From a bacterium (lineage in GTDB: Bacteria; Patescibacteriota; Minisyncoccia; Sungbacterales; HO2-52-23): 42,863 bases of DNA. Shown piece by piece: positions 1 through 8,725 of the stretch; position 1 is the first letter of the stretch, and every line of letters starts with the position of its first letter. The notes beneath the pieces were generated by a model, which saw only the letters and a program-made list of their open reading frames with translations, was not told the DNA's origin and did not search any database. The stretch covers positions 1 through 42,863 of the forward strand of contig JAUYPW010000018.1 in assembly GCA_030697525.1 (NCBI GenBank). Direction: 5' to 3'. The position numbers were made by a program, and so were the translations under genes.

Positions 1-2
1 TA

Positions 3-30
3 TAAAAGAGAGCTTACGGCTCTCTTTTTG
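3..30 (-). terminator. Rho-independent terminator of the acyl-CoA dehydrogenase gene
   Basis: Inverted repeat aagagagc-ttac-ggctctctt with a T-run on the minus strand, just past the stop codon. Confidence 0.65.
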
Positions 31-31
31 G

Positions 32-1876
32 TTACATAATACCTTCGTGCAAAAACTTGTAATGCCCTTCCATTATTTTGGATGCGACCAATCCGGCCTG
101 ATGATCTTCGTTTTTCCAAATCTTTCTGAATTGTTCATCGATTCTTAGTCTGGCCTGACGGCAGAATATATCTGCAAGATCAAACACCTCCAAACCGAAT
201 CTGGCAGAAATATTTTGGGCGTAAGACAGGATTACAGAGATGGCAAAAAGGTCGGTCGCTATCCAGAAACACCCCTCCATGATAAGTTGTCTATGAGCCA
301 AATCGTTGCGGAATTTAGCGCCCAAGATCATTAGGGCGCGTTTTAGTTTTCTGGCCCGCTTCTCCACAAATTTCAAGTGTTTTTTCAGATAAGGATAGGG
401 TAGTTCTACATACTGAATTTCGTTTGGCCAAAACAGCCTTAAATATTCACAGGACAGCCGCCAAACTATTTTAAATCTTTTTTTTCTTGATGCTTGGTCT
501 TCTTTTCCATCCAGCAGGGTAGTCGCCTGTTTGATAAATTCATCCAGTCCTTCTCTCAATACCCACTGACTTAAAATTTGGGTTGATCCCTCAAAGATAC
601 GGTTTGGTCTGGCATCACGCCAGATTCTCTCCACCGCTGCAGTTTTTTCTCTGGATGATAAGCTTGCGTAAGTCTCGTAGCCCCTGCCCCCAAAAATCTG
701 CATCGTATTATCCACGATAGTCCACATATGTTCCGAACAAAAAACCTTGCACACCGCCGCGGTCAGGCGCACGTCTCTTTCACGATCAACCAGAGAAGAA
801 GCATGGTTTACCATCGCTTCCATGGCTAAAATATTAGACGCCGCTGGAGTAAGAAACCCCGCACCGATAGCCTCATGTTGTCCAATGAGTTTGCCCCATT
901 GGGATCTAGTTTTGGCCCACCACTGACTGGCGCTAAAAGCTTTTTTAGCGAGACCCAGGCAACCGGCAGATATGGAAATTCGTCCGGTATTTAGAGCTTC
1001 AAGAGCTATTTTAAATCCCTGTCCTTCTTGGCCTATCAATTGATCTGGGTCTACCAAAACATACCTTAATTTTATAGTGGCATTATAAATCCCGTGTATG
1101 CCGCAAAATTTATTTCTGGGACCTATTTCAATTCCCACCGCATCAGACGGAATTATAAACATGCCAAAATATTTTGATTCGGCAACATCTTCTTGGTTGT
1201 CTACTATTTTAGTCACCACAGCCAAGTATTTAGCCAAGGGTTTTCCGTCTTCTAAAACCGAATTGGTTATATACCACTTTTCGCCCGTGAGTATATATCC
1301 TTTTATTTGGCCGTGTCGGGTTTTTATGCGCAGAGCATAAGTGCCCATTTGCGCGGGATCAGACCCAACGTCTTTTTCGGTGAAGCAAAAGGCCGATGGA
1401 GTTTTTGAAAGCTCCGGCAGATATTTTGCTTTCTGCTCCGGTGTGCCGTAATGCATAACCGGAAATTTAGCTCCGATGGTATTATCAGCCGAGAGTAAAA
1501 TCCCCACCGCGGTTGAGTAGCTGTTGGCCAGCTCAATTACATGACCATAAGCAGTCTGGCTAAGTCCGCGACCTCCCTGTTCTTCCGGAACTTTAAGAGC
1601 AAAAAAACCTTGTTGAGCCAAATCGCTAAAAATTTCAGGCGGAAGATCGTGAGTTTGATCTACCAGCTCGGGATCAACTTTCTTGAGTAATAAACTCATA
1701 AGATCGCCAATGACTTGTTTTTCTTTGGCCCAATCCGCATCTGTTCTTCCGCGCCACGGAAAAATATAATTAAAACCGGCTTTGCCCCGAAAAAGATCGG
1801 CTATAAATCCATCGTGTCTTCTTTTTTCGCGGTGCTCTTCGGCAATCTCCACTCCTTTGCCCATTTTCTCCAGCAT
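32..1876 (-). CDS. Acyl-CoA dehydrogenase family protein (long form with C-terminal extension)
   Basis: 614 aa; FCFTEKDVGSDPAQM, YITNS, GRISISAGCLGLAKKAF, FGGRGYE, RPNRIFEGSTQIL motifs; RBS-like aaaggaggttgattc upstream. Confidence 0.9.
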   Translation of the reverse strand: MLEKMGKGVEIAEEHREKRRHDGFIADLFRGKAGFNYIFPWRGRTDADWAKEKQVIGDLMSLLLKKVDPELVDQTHDLPPEIFSDLAQQGFFALKVPEEQGGRGLSQTAYGHVIELANSYSTAVGILLSADNTIGAKFPVMHYGTPEQKAKYLPELSKTPSAFCFTEKDVGSDPAQMGTYALRIKTRHGQIKGYILTGEKWYITNSVLEDGKPLAKYLAVVTKIVDNQEDVAESKYFGMFIIPSDAVGIEIGPRNKFCGIHGIYNATIKLRYVLVDPDQLIGQEGQGFKIALEALNTGRISISAGCLGLAKKAFSASQWWAKTRSQWGKLIGQHEAIGAGFLTPAASNILAMEAMVNHASSLVDRERDVRLTAAVCKVFCSEHMWTIVDNTMQIFGGRGYETYASLSSREKTAAVERIWRDARPNRIFEGSTQILSQWVLREGLDEFIKQATTLLDGKEDQASRKKRFKIVWRLSCEYLRLFWPNEIQYVELPYPYLKKHLKFVEKRARKLKRALMILGAKFRNDLAHRQLIMEGCFWIATDLFAISVILSYAQNISARFGLEVFDLADIFCRQARLRIDEQFRKIWKNEDHQAGLVASKIMEGHYKFLHEGIM

Positions 1877-1989
1877 AGAATCAACCTCCTTTAAGTTTCT
1901 TTGATTTCAAATAAGCTGTTTCTAAAATACCACTAAAAATTCCCCAGTCAATCAAGTAAAAATTCGGCTGGTCTTTTGAAAAATAATAA

Positions 1990-2013
1990 ACGGTCCGAAT
2001 AACATCGGACCGT
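1990..2013 (-). terminator. Rho-independent terminator after the ABC ATPase gene
   Basis: acggtccga-ataaca-tcggaccgt perfect stem, T-rich on the minus strand. Confidence 0.65.
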
Positions 2014-2023
2014 CTTTATGTTT

Positions 2024-2863
2024 TTACATCACCGTACCAAATTTTTCTCGTATCTCTCTGATCAAGTCAATGAATTTTTGGGTAAACGCTATGTTCGGCC
2101 TCCAAGCCAATTCCATATCCACAAGATCATAGATTTCTTTTATCCTTGCTCCTGGAATTTCGGTGTCTCCTTCCTTGTCTTTGCCCATTAGCCAGAGGGT
2201 ATCGGCAACTTCCACTACCGGTTCCAGATAGTGACTGGCTAATATAATTGTATTAAGCTCGTGCGTATCGGAGACCCTTTTAATATACTCTATAACCTCG
2301 TTTACCATAGGAGGATCAAGACCGGAGAATGGTTCATCCATGAGCAGAAAGTGCTTACTGCAGAGGAGTTGTTGGGCGATAGCTCCTCTCTGTTTCTGCC
2401 CGCCCGACAGCTGACCCGGATACAAGTTTGCCCGGTTAGACAGTTGGAAATTCTCCAACATTTCCATCGATCTTTCTGTTGCTTCTTTTTTTGAGCAACC
2501 CGTACGCAGGGCGGCTTTTACAAGATTACCGAGAAGCGTCCGGTGTATGAATAAGGGATAATGTTGAGCCACTAAACCCACCAATCCTCTTTTGACTGGA
2601 ATAGGGTGGGTGTTGTCTGGGTTTATGAAAACGGACCCGGTAGTTGGCTTATCCAGTCCAGCTAAGATTCTAAACAGTCTTGTCTTTCCCACACCTGACC
2701 GTCCGAAGATGCCAATCACTTGTCCTTGTTGTACATTCGGCCTTATAATATTTTTCACTTCAACCGAGATGTCCCGCAATATTTGGGTACCACTCAAGGC
2801 TTGAGACACGTTATCTGCTCTAAGCAGTATTTCTCCCAAATGATGTTCATGGGGGTCTGGCAC
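2024..2863 (-). CDS. ABC transporter ATP-binding protein (nitrate/taurine-like)
   Basis: Walker A GRSGVGKT, signature LSGGQKQRG, Walker B FLLMDEPFSGLDP. Confidence 0.92.
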   Translation of the reverse strand: MPDPHEHHLGEILLRADNVSQALSGTQILRDISVEVKNIIRPNVQQGQVIGIFGRSGVGKTRLFRILAGLDKPTTGSVFINPDNTHPIPVKRGLVGLVAQHYPLFIHRTLLGNLVKAALRTGCSKKEATERSMEMLENFQLSNRANLYPGQLSGGQKQRGAIAQQLLCSKHFLLMDEPFSGLDPPMVNEVIEYIKRVSDTHELNTIILASHYLEPVVEVADTLWLMGKDKEGDTEIPGARIKEIYDLVDMELAWRPNIAFTQKFIDLIREIREKFGTVM

Positions 2864-2867
2864 TTTA

Positions 2868-3674
2868 TTACCTCCTTTCCATCATAAGTTTTATATAGGG
2901 ACAAATTTTATTCTTCAAAAATACTCTGATAAATTTATCTTGTACCAGAGACACCAAAAATTGAAACAAATAAATTGCTGCTACTGCATCGATGTTGAAG
3001 TGCTTGTCTTCGTTCAAAAACAAAGCACCAATACCACCTTCGGACCTGGATAGACCTTCGGCTATGGTAATAACCGCCCAGCCCATGGCCGCATTTTGTC
3101 CCATACACTCTATGGCTTTATCAAGTTTACCAATTACCACAACCTCTAAAATTACTTCCCACTCGCTCATGCCTAAGGTTCGGGCATGGTCATACTCTGT
3201 CTGTGGGATGGAGGCAATTTCATGGGACATATGAGTTACAAAGTATACCCCCATACTTATTACCAGAAGCCAAAGTTTCAAACCATAACCGCCACCAATT
3301 GCCTGCATAAGGAAGAATATATAACCATTTAGGCTAAAGAATCGCATTGTTCCGATTACTCCAACCAGTGGTCTTACGGCTGGTACAACGGAAAGATACG
3401 ATAGCCCCAAGGATATGACTGTGGTTATGGCCAATGCATGCAAGTTAAGTTTGAAACTTACCCACATGTGCCCGGCCAAATTTTCTTCAGTCCACAATCT
3501 GATTAGTGCATGGATTGTTTCTAGTGGTTTCGGCAGAAATTTCATTGTTGAAAACTGCCACGTCAATAAAATCAGTAGTCCAAGAACACCAGCAGCTATC
3601 CGCACGTCTCTTTTGGAGACATCCTTGTTGGGAGTGAATACGTCAATGAATCTCTGAACAAACTTTTTCAACAT
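2868..3674 (-). CDS. ABC transporter permease (BPD_transp_1; SsuC/TauC-like)
   Basis: Multiple TM segments and EAA-like loop EYDHARTLGMSEWEVILEVV; adjacent to the ATPase. Confidence 0.85.
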   Translation of the reverse strand: MLKKFVQRFIDVFTPNKDVSKRDVRIAAGVLGLLILLTWQFSTMKFLPKPLETIHALIRLWTEENLAGHMWVSFKLNLHALAITTVISLGLSYLSVVPAVRPLVGVIGTMRFFSLNGYIFFLMQAIGGGYGLKLWLLVISMGVYFVTHMSHEIASIPQTEYDHARTLGMSEWEVILEVVVIGKLDKAIECMGQNAAMGWAVITIAEGLSRSEGGIGALFLNEDKHFNIDAVAAIYLFQFLVSLVQDKFIRVFLKNKICPYIKLMMERR

Positions 3675-3846
3675 GAAAAACCTCCTCTCCTTGTTTGTTA
3701 TATTGTCAAAAATCTTTTGAGAATTTTTTGTCTTCTCTAAACCTCTTTTTCTGTTGCCAGAAAACGGGGCTTAGAAAAATTCCTGACCGCAGATTTTAAT
3801 CTTTGGTCAGGAAATATTTTGTTTTTGTCTAAAGAACTTTTAAGAA

Positions 3847-5664
3847 CTAGTGGCCCATGACGATTTCAACTCGTCTGTTCTGGGTCCGGCCGTACTCGGT
3901 GCTATTGTCGGCAACCGGCTGGTCTGGGCCGTGACCTTCGGTACGCTTTATACGGCCATTGAATTCTCCCCGGGCATTGGCCATGAAAAACCTTTTTACT
4001 GCTTCGGCTCGATTGCGGGAAAGCTGGTAGTTATAATCCCGATCTCCACTTATGTCTGTGTGCCCATGGAGTTCAAGTACCATAGAGGTCATGGTTATGT
4101 CTGGCAGAACCTCATCGCGTAGAAGTTTTTCAGCCGCCGCGGTGAGAGTAGCCTCGTTGGTATTAAACTCAATGTTCCAAGACCGGCGACTGACTACCTC
4201 GCTGACCATTGGAGCCGAAGAAACCTTCGGACGCTCCACTTCAGCGACATGCTGAACCTTCTCGGCCGCCATCCGCAGATAGGTGGTGTTTACCACCTGA
4301 TCCACTGGGTAGATATTTGGAACATCTTTCGGATACATGGTCATCATGATTCTTCCAAATTTGCCGTATACATCCGCATAGATGTTCCTGCTATACGGAG
4401 GTAGTCCAAACAAATGAAGATTGTCCGCAAGGTTGTGAACCCGCGAACCACCCAACTGCACGAGCATTCCCTTGGCATCCATTTCCGTGACGCCCTGAAA
4501 ATATTTCTTCCAATATCCCGGCCCCGTATCCGCTTCGTCATAAGCCAGATTACTGATCTCGGCGGCGCGATCCAAAGCATCGGGAAAGTTTTTAATCTGG
4601 TCTCCGGCCTCACTCGAGGCAAGAATACATCGTACAACCAGATCCGCATTGTCGCGATTCCATTTCTTGATGCCCACAACCAGATTGGCCATCTGGTAAT
4701 AGTAGTCCCGTGTTGAAGCAATAACTGCGAGTCCACCTTTCTTTTTGGCCACCAGCTCATCTGCGGGTGTCCAACTTGCCATGCCGGTAATCGGCAAGGT
4801 AACCATCTTGCCTGTCTTTTTGTGGCGCAAGGTTACCTGCTGACCGGCTACCAAAGCTTTGGCGGCAGTCATGTAGTCTGGAGCATTCCAGAAATTGATG
4901 GCTTCCGGATCATAACTTTCCCAATCGGGATTGACGTGAATTTTATTGTCTCCAGCCCACTTGACCACGATGTTCCAGTCGCCATCTTTCACGACGGTGG
5001 CTATGATAGAGCCCTTGGCTTTCTGCGGATCTATCTTGACTTCGGGCCTGTCCATATATTTGTCTTCCCCGCAGGACGAGCCGTTGGTCCAGATAGCTTC
5101 GGCAGAGTAGTCGGGTCCCAGTCTCTTGATCAACTCATCGTTGATGTCTTTCAAGAAAGTCGGAGCAAAGTCGCCCATGAAAGCAATAAAATTTGTCCCA
5201 ACTGTCGGGTGTTTAACTCCCCGCGCGACCTCGCTTGCGAAAAGCACCAACTCACCGCGGAGTTTGGAATTATCATCCTGACGAATGAAGCGGAACTTTA
5301 TCCCGTGCTTCTCCATAATACTTCCACGACTTGTCACAATGCCGGCACGACCATCATTGGCGCCGCCGATGGCATAGAGCAAACCCATCTGCGCGTTCCA
5401 GGCGTAACCAAGAAGCTTGACCTCCGGTCCCTGCAGATTAGCCGGCTGACTGCTCGGCAAGGGGAACTTCCTGACCGGTCCGCTGGACTGGACAGAAGCA
5501 ACCTCTCCTCCCGGCAGATCAACCTTCTCTGGCACGACCGAGGCTATAACCTTATGGCCCGGAAGTTCAACCAAGTAGCGGTCAATTCCGAGATAAGCTA
5601 CTACCCCGATGGCTCCCCAGAACAAAAGTTTTGTAGCCCATCCTGCTCTGCTATACCAACCCAT
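3847..5664 (-). CDS. Substrate-binding-like protein with N-terminal TM anchor and C-terminal OmpA-like peptidoglycan-binding domain
   Basis: C-terminus IEFNTNEATLT...LELHGHTDISGDRDYNYQLSRNRAEAVKRFF...EYGRTQNRRVEIVM is OmpA-like; middle resembles periplasmic binding proteins of nitrate/taurine type; N-terminal TM. Confidence 0.8.
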   Translation of the reverse strand: MGWYSRAGWATKLLFWGAIGVVAYLGIDRYLVELPGHKVIASVVPEKVDLPGGEVASVQSSGPVRKFPLPSSQPANLQGPEVKLLGYAWNAQMGLLYAIGGANDGRAGIVTSRGSIMEKHGIKFRFIRQDDNSKLRGELVLFASEVARGVKHPTVGTNFIAFMGDFAPTFLKDINDELIKRLGPDYSAEAIWTNGSSCGEDKYMDRPEVKIDPQKAKGSIIATVVKDGDWNIVVKWAGDNKIHVNPDWESYDPEAINFWNAPDYMTAAKALVAGQQVTLRHKKTGKMVTLPITGMASWTPADELVAKKKGGLAVIASTRDYYYQMANLVVGIKKWNRDNADLVVRCILASSEAGDQIKNFPDALDRAAEISNLAYDEADTGPGYWKKYFQGVTEMDAKGMLVQLGGSRVHNLADNLHLFGLPPYSRNIYADVYGKFGRIMMTMYPKDVPNIYPVDQVVNTTYLRMAAEKVQHVAEVERPKVSSAPMVSEVVSRRSWNIEFNTNEATLTAAAEKLLRDEVLPDITMTSMVLELHGHTDISGDRDYNYQLSRNRAEAVKRFFMANARGEFNGRIKRTEGHGPDQPVADNSTEYGRTQNRRVEIVMGH

Positions 5665-5741
5665 GATGATCTCTCCTTTCTAGTACTGTGGTTTCGGGTT
5701 ACTCCCACACCAATTTGATATGGGAGTAATCCCGAAGATGG

Positions 5742-6992
5742 TTAAGTGGTTGTGGGGTTACTGGTTGGCGGAAGTTGCTGACTCTGTTGCCTTCTTCTTT
5801 CCTGCATCTCCTGATATTTTCTTGTTTGGAGAGTTGGTTCTATTGGAACTTCTGAGAAAGTGGTATCAACCGGCTCTACAGGCATACCCAGGGGTCGCTC
5901 TCCAAGCGTTTTGTTTTTTGCCGCTGCGGCTACATTGAAAATCTCGCCGGAGACAATCTGCTGTTGGGTATTCTGAATGTTACCTATGGTCTGATCAGCG
6001 GCAACACCCCACCCTTCGAGCAGAGCATGCATTTTGTCTTCAGCGACATCGCTCATCAGATCTTGATCAGCAATAAGCTGATTGCATGCCTGCATAAAGG
6101 TATCTGTCTGGGCGGTGAAAGTGGCAATTTGGTCACGGGTGTAGTCCACAGCCATTTTAAAGAGTCTCTGTTTGTCATCTGTTCCGCTCACCAGACTCGC
6201 GACCGTTTGCGTCGCCTCCGCGGTAGCCTTTTCTGATTCATACTCAATAGTCAGAACCTCTACGAACGATCTGACGGTTTGAATCATAAAATCAAAAGCT
6301 TGTTGGAATTTTGCCAAGATCTCGCATAGAAAATTCATGCGAACTTCTCTTTGCCTAAGTCTTTGGGCTAAAGCAGTTTTGTTTTGGAAACTGGTGGAGT
6401 GAGACTGGAACTGATTTTGGCGTGTCTGTTGAACAATACCAGAAGTATTGAAATCGCGCGTTTGTTCAACCCAAGCTCCATTCTTGAAATATCTATCTCG
6501 CAAAGTTTGGGCCATAGCCCGGTGTTCTTCAGCTTCTTTTTCAACTTCCACCGCCTTGCTCTTAACCAAATTTCTTTTTGCAAGAACATCCTGCATGCAT
6601 TTTATAAATTCCTGCTTTTTCTGATTCAGATATTCATCCGCAAAGGCATTCAGAACTCCGACAGGATTGGATTTGACCATAGCCATATCCAGTTTTCTGG
6701 AAAAGATGGTGTACATGTACCACATCCTTGTCCAGAATTCCTGACGAGTCACCACAAACAAGACACACATGACAAAAGCGATCATTCCTGCAAGCAACAT
6801 ACTTCGGCCGACCATCGTCAAAGCCATCCCCAAAAAGTTGTTTATATAAGGAAGGGCGTGATAAAGGCCGGTTAAGGCGATAAACCCAAGCGCCGCGGCG
6901 CCAACAAAACCAATTATCTTTTCTCTTTTTGTAAGAAAAGATTTGGCCTTGTCTGAAATACCCGGCAAACTTGGTAAGCTCGGAACATCCAT
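5742..6992 (-). CDS. Membrane protein with two N-terminal TM helices and long coiled-coil region, unknown function
   Basis: 416 aa; hydrophobic segments near residues 25-100, then alpha-helical, Q/K/E-rich sequence. Confidence 0.7.
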   Translation of the reverse strand: MDVPSLPSLPGISDKAKSFLTKREKIIGFVGAAALGFIALTGLYHALPYINNFLGMALTMVGRSMLLAGMIAFVMCVLFVVTRQEFWTRMWYMYTIFSRKLDMAMVKSNPVGVLNAFADEYLNQKKQEFIKCMQDVLAKRNLVKSKAVEVEKEAEEHRAMAQTLRDRYFKNGAWVEQTRDFNTSGIVQQTRQNQFQSHSTSFQNKTALAQRLRQREVRMNFLCEILAKFQQAFDFMIQTVRSFVEVLTIEYESEKATAEATQTVASLVSGTDDKQRLFKMAVDYTRDQIATFTAQTDTFMQACNQLIADQDLMSDVAEDKMHALLEGWGVAADQTIGNIQNTQQQIVSGEIFNVAAAAKNKTLGERPLGMPVEPVDTTFSEVPIEPTLQTRKYQEMQERRRQQSQQLPPTSNPTTT

Positions 6993-7016
6993 ATACTTAT
7001 CCTCCTTTTTTGGTTT

Positions 7017-7799
7017 TCAGGCCTGTGTTGTGGTGGTTGGAGCCGGACTTGTAGCAAGCCGGCTTTCCATTTTGCTAACGATTGTCGTGAGATCACGGCG
7101 ATGAAAATCGCAAGTCACTCGAAACTCTTCCGCGGCAATCCTGTTTCTCTCGCGGACTTCTTCAACTTGTCCGCTTACCACCTCCAACTGTTGAATTAAG
7201 GCGTCCTTCTCCTGCTGGAGAGCGGTGAGTTGAATATCTTTCTCGGCAACCTGTTGCTCCAGGGTTTGAACCTGTTGGGCCGTGGTGCCGATGGTTTGCT
7301 GTTCCTGCGCCTGCAAAAAGCTGGCATACTCTTGATCCTCCCTGTCCAAAACTTGCAATCGCTGTTTCAATCCTTCCAGCAATTTCTCTGCTGTTAGTTG
7401 ATGAGTTCTGGCCACAGTTTTCAGGGCGATGTTTATTCTTTTACTTTCATCAGGGACATCTTCTCTCAAAACATCAAGCTGGGCCATGAATTCCTCCACA
7501 CCCGGTGTGTCGGTTTCGGCCAAGGCCTGGCGGATAAGAGCATCGCACTCCGGATCAATTTGTTGCTGAACTGGAGCAGTCGCTGTCTGTTGACCCAAAG
7601 AAGAGATTCTGGTTACGGCCGGTGTCTTTCTTGCCGCATAACTTGCCGCTCTGTTTGTCGGAGCTGGCTGTTGCGGCGCAACAGTTGCAGATAGGGGTGG
7701 GGGAGGCAGAGGCTCTATTTGAGCTCCGTTTCCTTTCCAAAAAGCTTTCAAGACAGCACTTCCTACTTTCCTCAAAGTTTCTTCAGCCATCTTAAACAA
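7017..7799 (-). CDS. Coiled-coil protein with Pro/Ala-rich N-terminal part, unknown function
   Basis: 260 aa; heptad-like QQVQTLEQQVAEKDIQLTALQQEKDALIQQLEVVSGQVEEV. Confidence 0.7.
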   Translation of the reverse strand: MFKMAEETLRKVGSAVLKAFWKGNGAQIEPLPPPPLSATVAPQQPAPTNRAASYAARKTPAVTRISSLGQQTATAPVQQQIDPECDALIRQALAETDTPGVEEFMAQLDVLREDVPDESKRINIALKTVARTHQLTAEKLLEGLKQRLQVLDREDQEYASFLQAQEQQTIGTTAQQVQTLEQQVAEKDIQLTALQQEKDALIQQLEVVSGQVEEVRERNRIAAEEFRVTCDFHRRDLTTIVSKMESRLATSPAPTTTTQA

Positions 7800-7863
7800 C
7801 CTCCTTTCGTGTCGTTAAATCAGGCTTTTTATTTGAAAACATGTAAAGATCTATTTGAGGGGT

Positions 7864-7892
7864 AGTTTATCATGACAACTTATACATGTCAA
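7864..7892 (-). promoter_or_regulatory. Sigma70-like promoter for the minus-strand transporter block
   Basis: On minus strand: TTGACA, 17-nt spacer, TAAACT. Confidence 0.6.
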
Positions 7893-7913
7893 GATGTCAA
7901 TCCCACCCGATCT

Positions 7914-7943
7914 TTGACAAAAACCAGCAGCCTATGTTATACT
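7914..7943 (+). promoter_or_regulatory. Sigma70-like promoter for the ferredoxin gene
   Basis: TTGACA, 18-nt spacer, TATACT. Confidence 0.6.
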
Positions 7944-8007
7944 GTATTTTATTAAATCGACCGCTCTTTGTTAAAAAAATATTCAAACCGTGAAAGGAGA
8001 TTTTATT

Positions 8008-8385
8008 ATGGCGTACATCATTGCGGCTCCATGTGTTGATGTTAAGGACAGAAGTTGTGTGGAGGTATGTCCGGTAGATTGTATTTACGAGGCCGATGTT
8101 GATCAAGGAGTGCTGGGTCCTCCCGACGGATCTGTGGGGCCTGGTATGAAAGATCAGGTTGTCTTGAGGAAAGACGGAGGTAGGCACTCTATTGCTCAAG
8201 AGTTTATGACCGATCCTGGGAAAAAGGATCAGGCTCGCCGACAACTTTTTATTCACCCAGAAGAGTGCATTGATTGCGGCGCTTGTGAACCAGAATGTCC
8301 GGTGGAAGCAATTTTCGCCGAAGAGGAAGTTCCGGAAGAGTGGAAAGAATTTATTAAACTCAACACCGAGGTTTTTGGAAAATGA
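8008..8385 (+). CDS. Ferredoxin, 4Fe-4S type
   Basis: Cys patterns CVDVKDRSCVEVCPVDC and CIDCGACEPECPVEA; RBS aaaggaga before ATG 8008. Confidence 0.92.
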   Translation: MAYIIAAPCVDVKDRSCVEVCPVDCIYEADVDQGVLGPPDGSVGPGMKDQVVLRKDGGRHSIAQEFMTDPGKKDQARRQLFIHPEECIDCGACEPECPVEAIFAEEEVPEEWKEFIKLNTEVFGK

Positions 8386-8582
8386 AGAATAAGAGAAAAT
8401 TCGGGATACTCTCGCTTCTCGCCGGTTTTATCTTGGCAGGGATCGGTATCTGTCTCCACGCATATACAAGTTCAGATCAGATAGGTGCGCTGATAATAGT
8501 ACTCGGAGCCCTGGCTTTGTTTGTAGGCTTCTCAATCGGCGCTGGAGTTAAGCGCGAACAATATAGGGCTAAGGCACAATAA
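8382..8582 (+). CDS. Small membrane protein, two predicted TM helices
   Basis: 66 aa; ATGA overlap with the ferredoxin stop codon; hydrophobic segments. Confidence 0.6.
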   Translation: MKNKRKFGILSLLAGFILAGIGICLHAYTSSDQIGALIIVLGALALFVGFSIGAGVKREQYRAKAQ

Positions 8583-8591
8583 AAATACTCA

Positions 8592-8618
8592 TAACCCCAA
8601 ACATCGGGGTTATTTTTA
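8592..8618 (+). terminator. Rho-independent terminator
   Basis: ataacccc-aaacatc-ggggttat followed by T-run. Confidence 0.65.
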
Positions 8619-8637
8619 TACACAAAAATTTTAAAAT

Positions 8638-8672
8638 TGACAAACCTCTACTAAAATGATACTGTACAGTAC
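8638..8672 (+). promoter_or_regulatory. Sigma70-like promoter with palindrome over the -10 element, upstream of the Hsp70-like gene
   Basis: TTGACA (8638-8643), 17-nt spacer, TACTGT (8661-8666); perfect palindrome TACTGTACAGTA 8661-8672. Confidence 0.6.
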
Positions 8673-8725
8673 ATAAAAAGATCCTTGATTTTTGTTTAGA
8701 ATATACACAAAAGGAAGGAGAAAAA

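Noticed and set aside
4822-5718. 298-aa plus-strand ORF
   Set aside because: Fully antisense to the OmpA-fusion gene, which has clear domain motifs; the plus-strand product has no recognisable family or RBS
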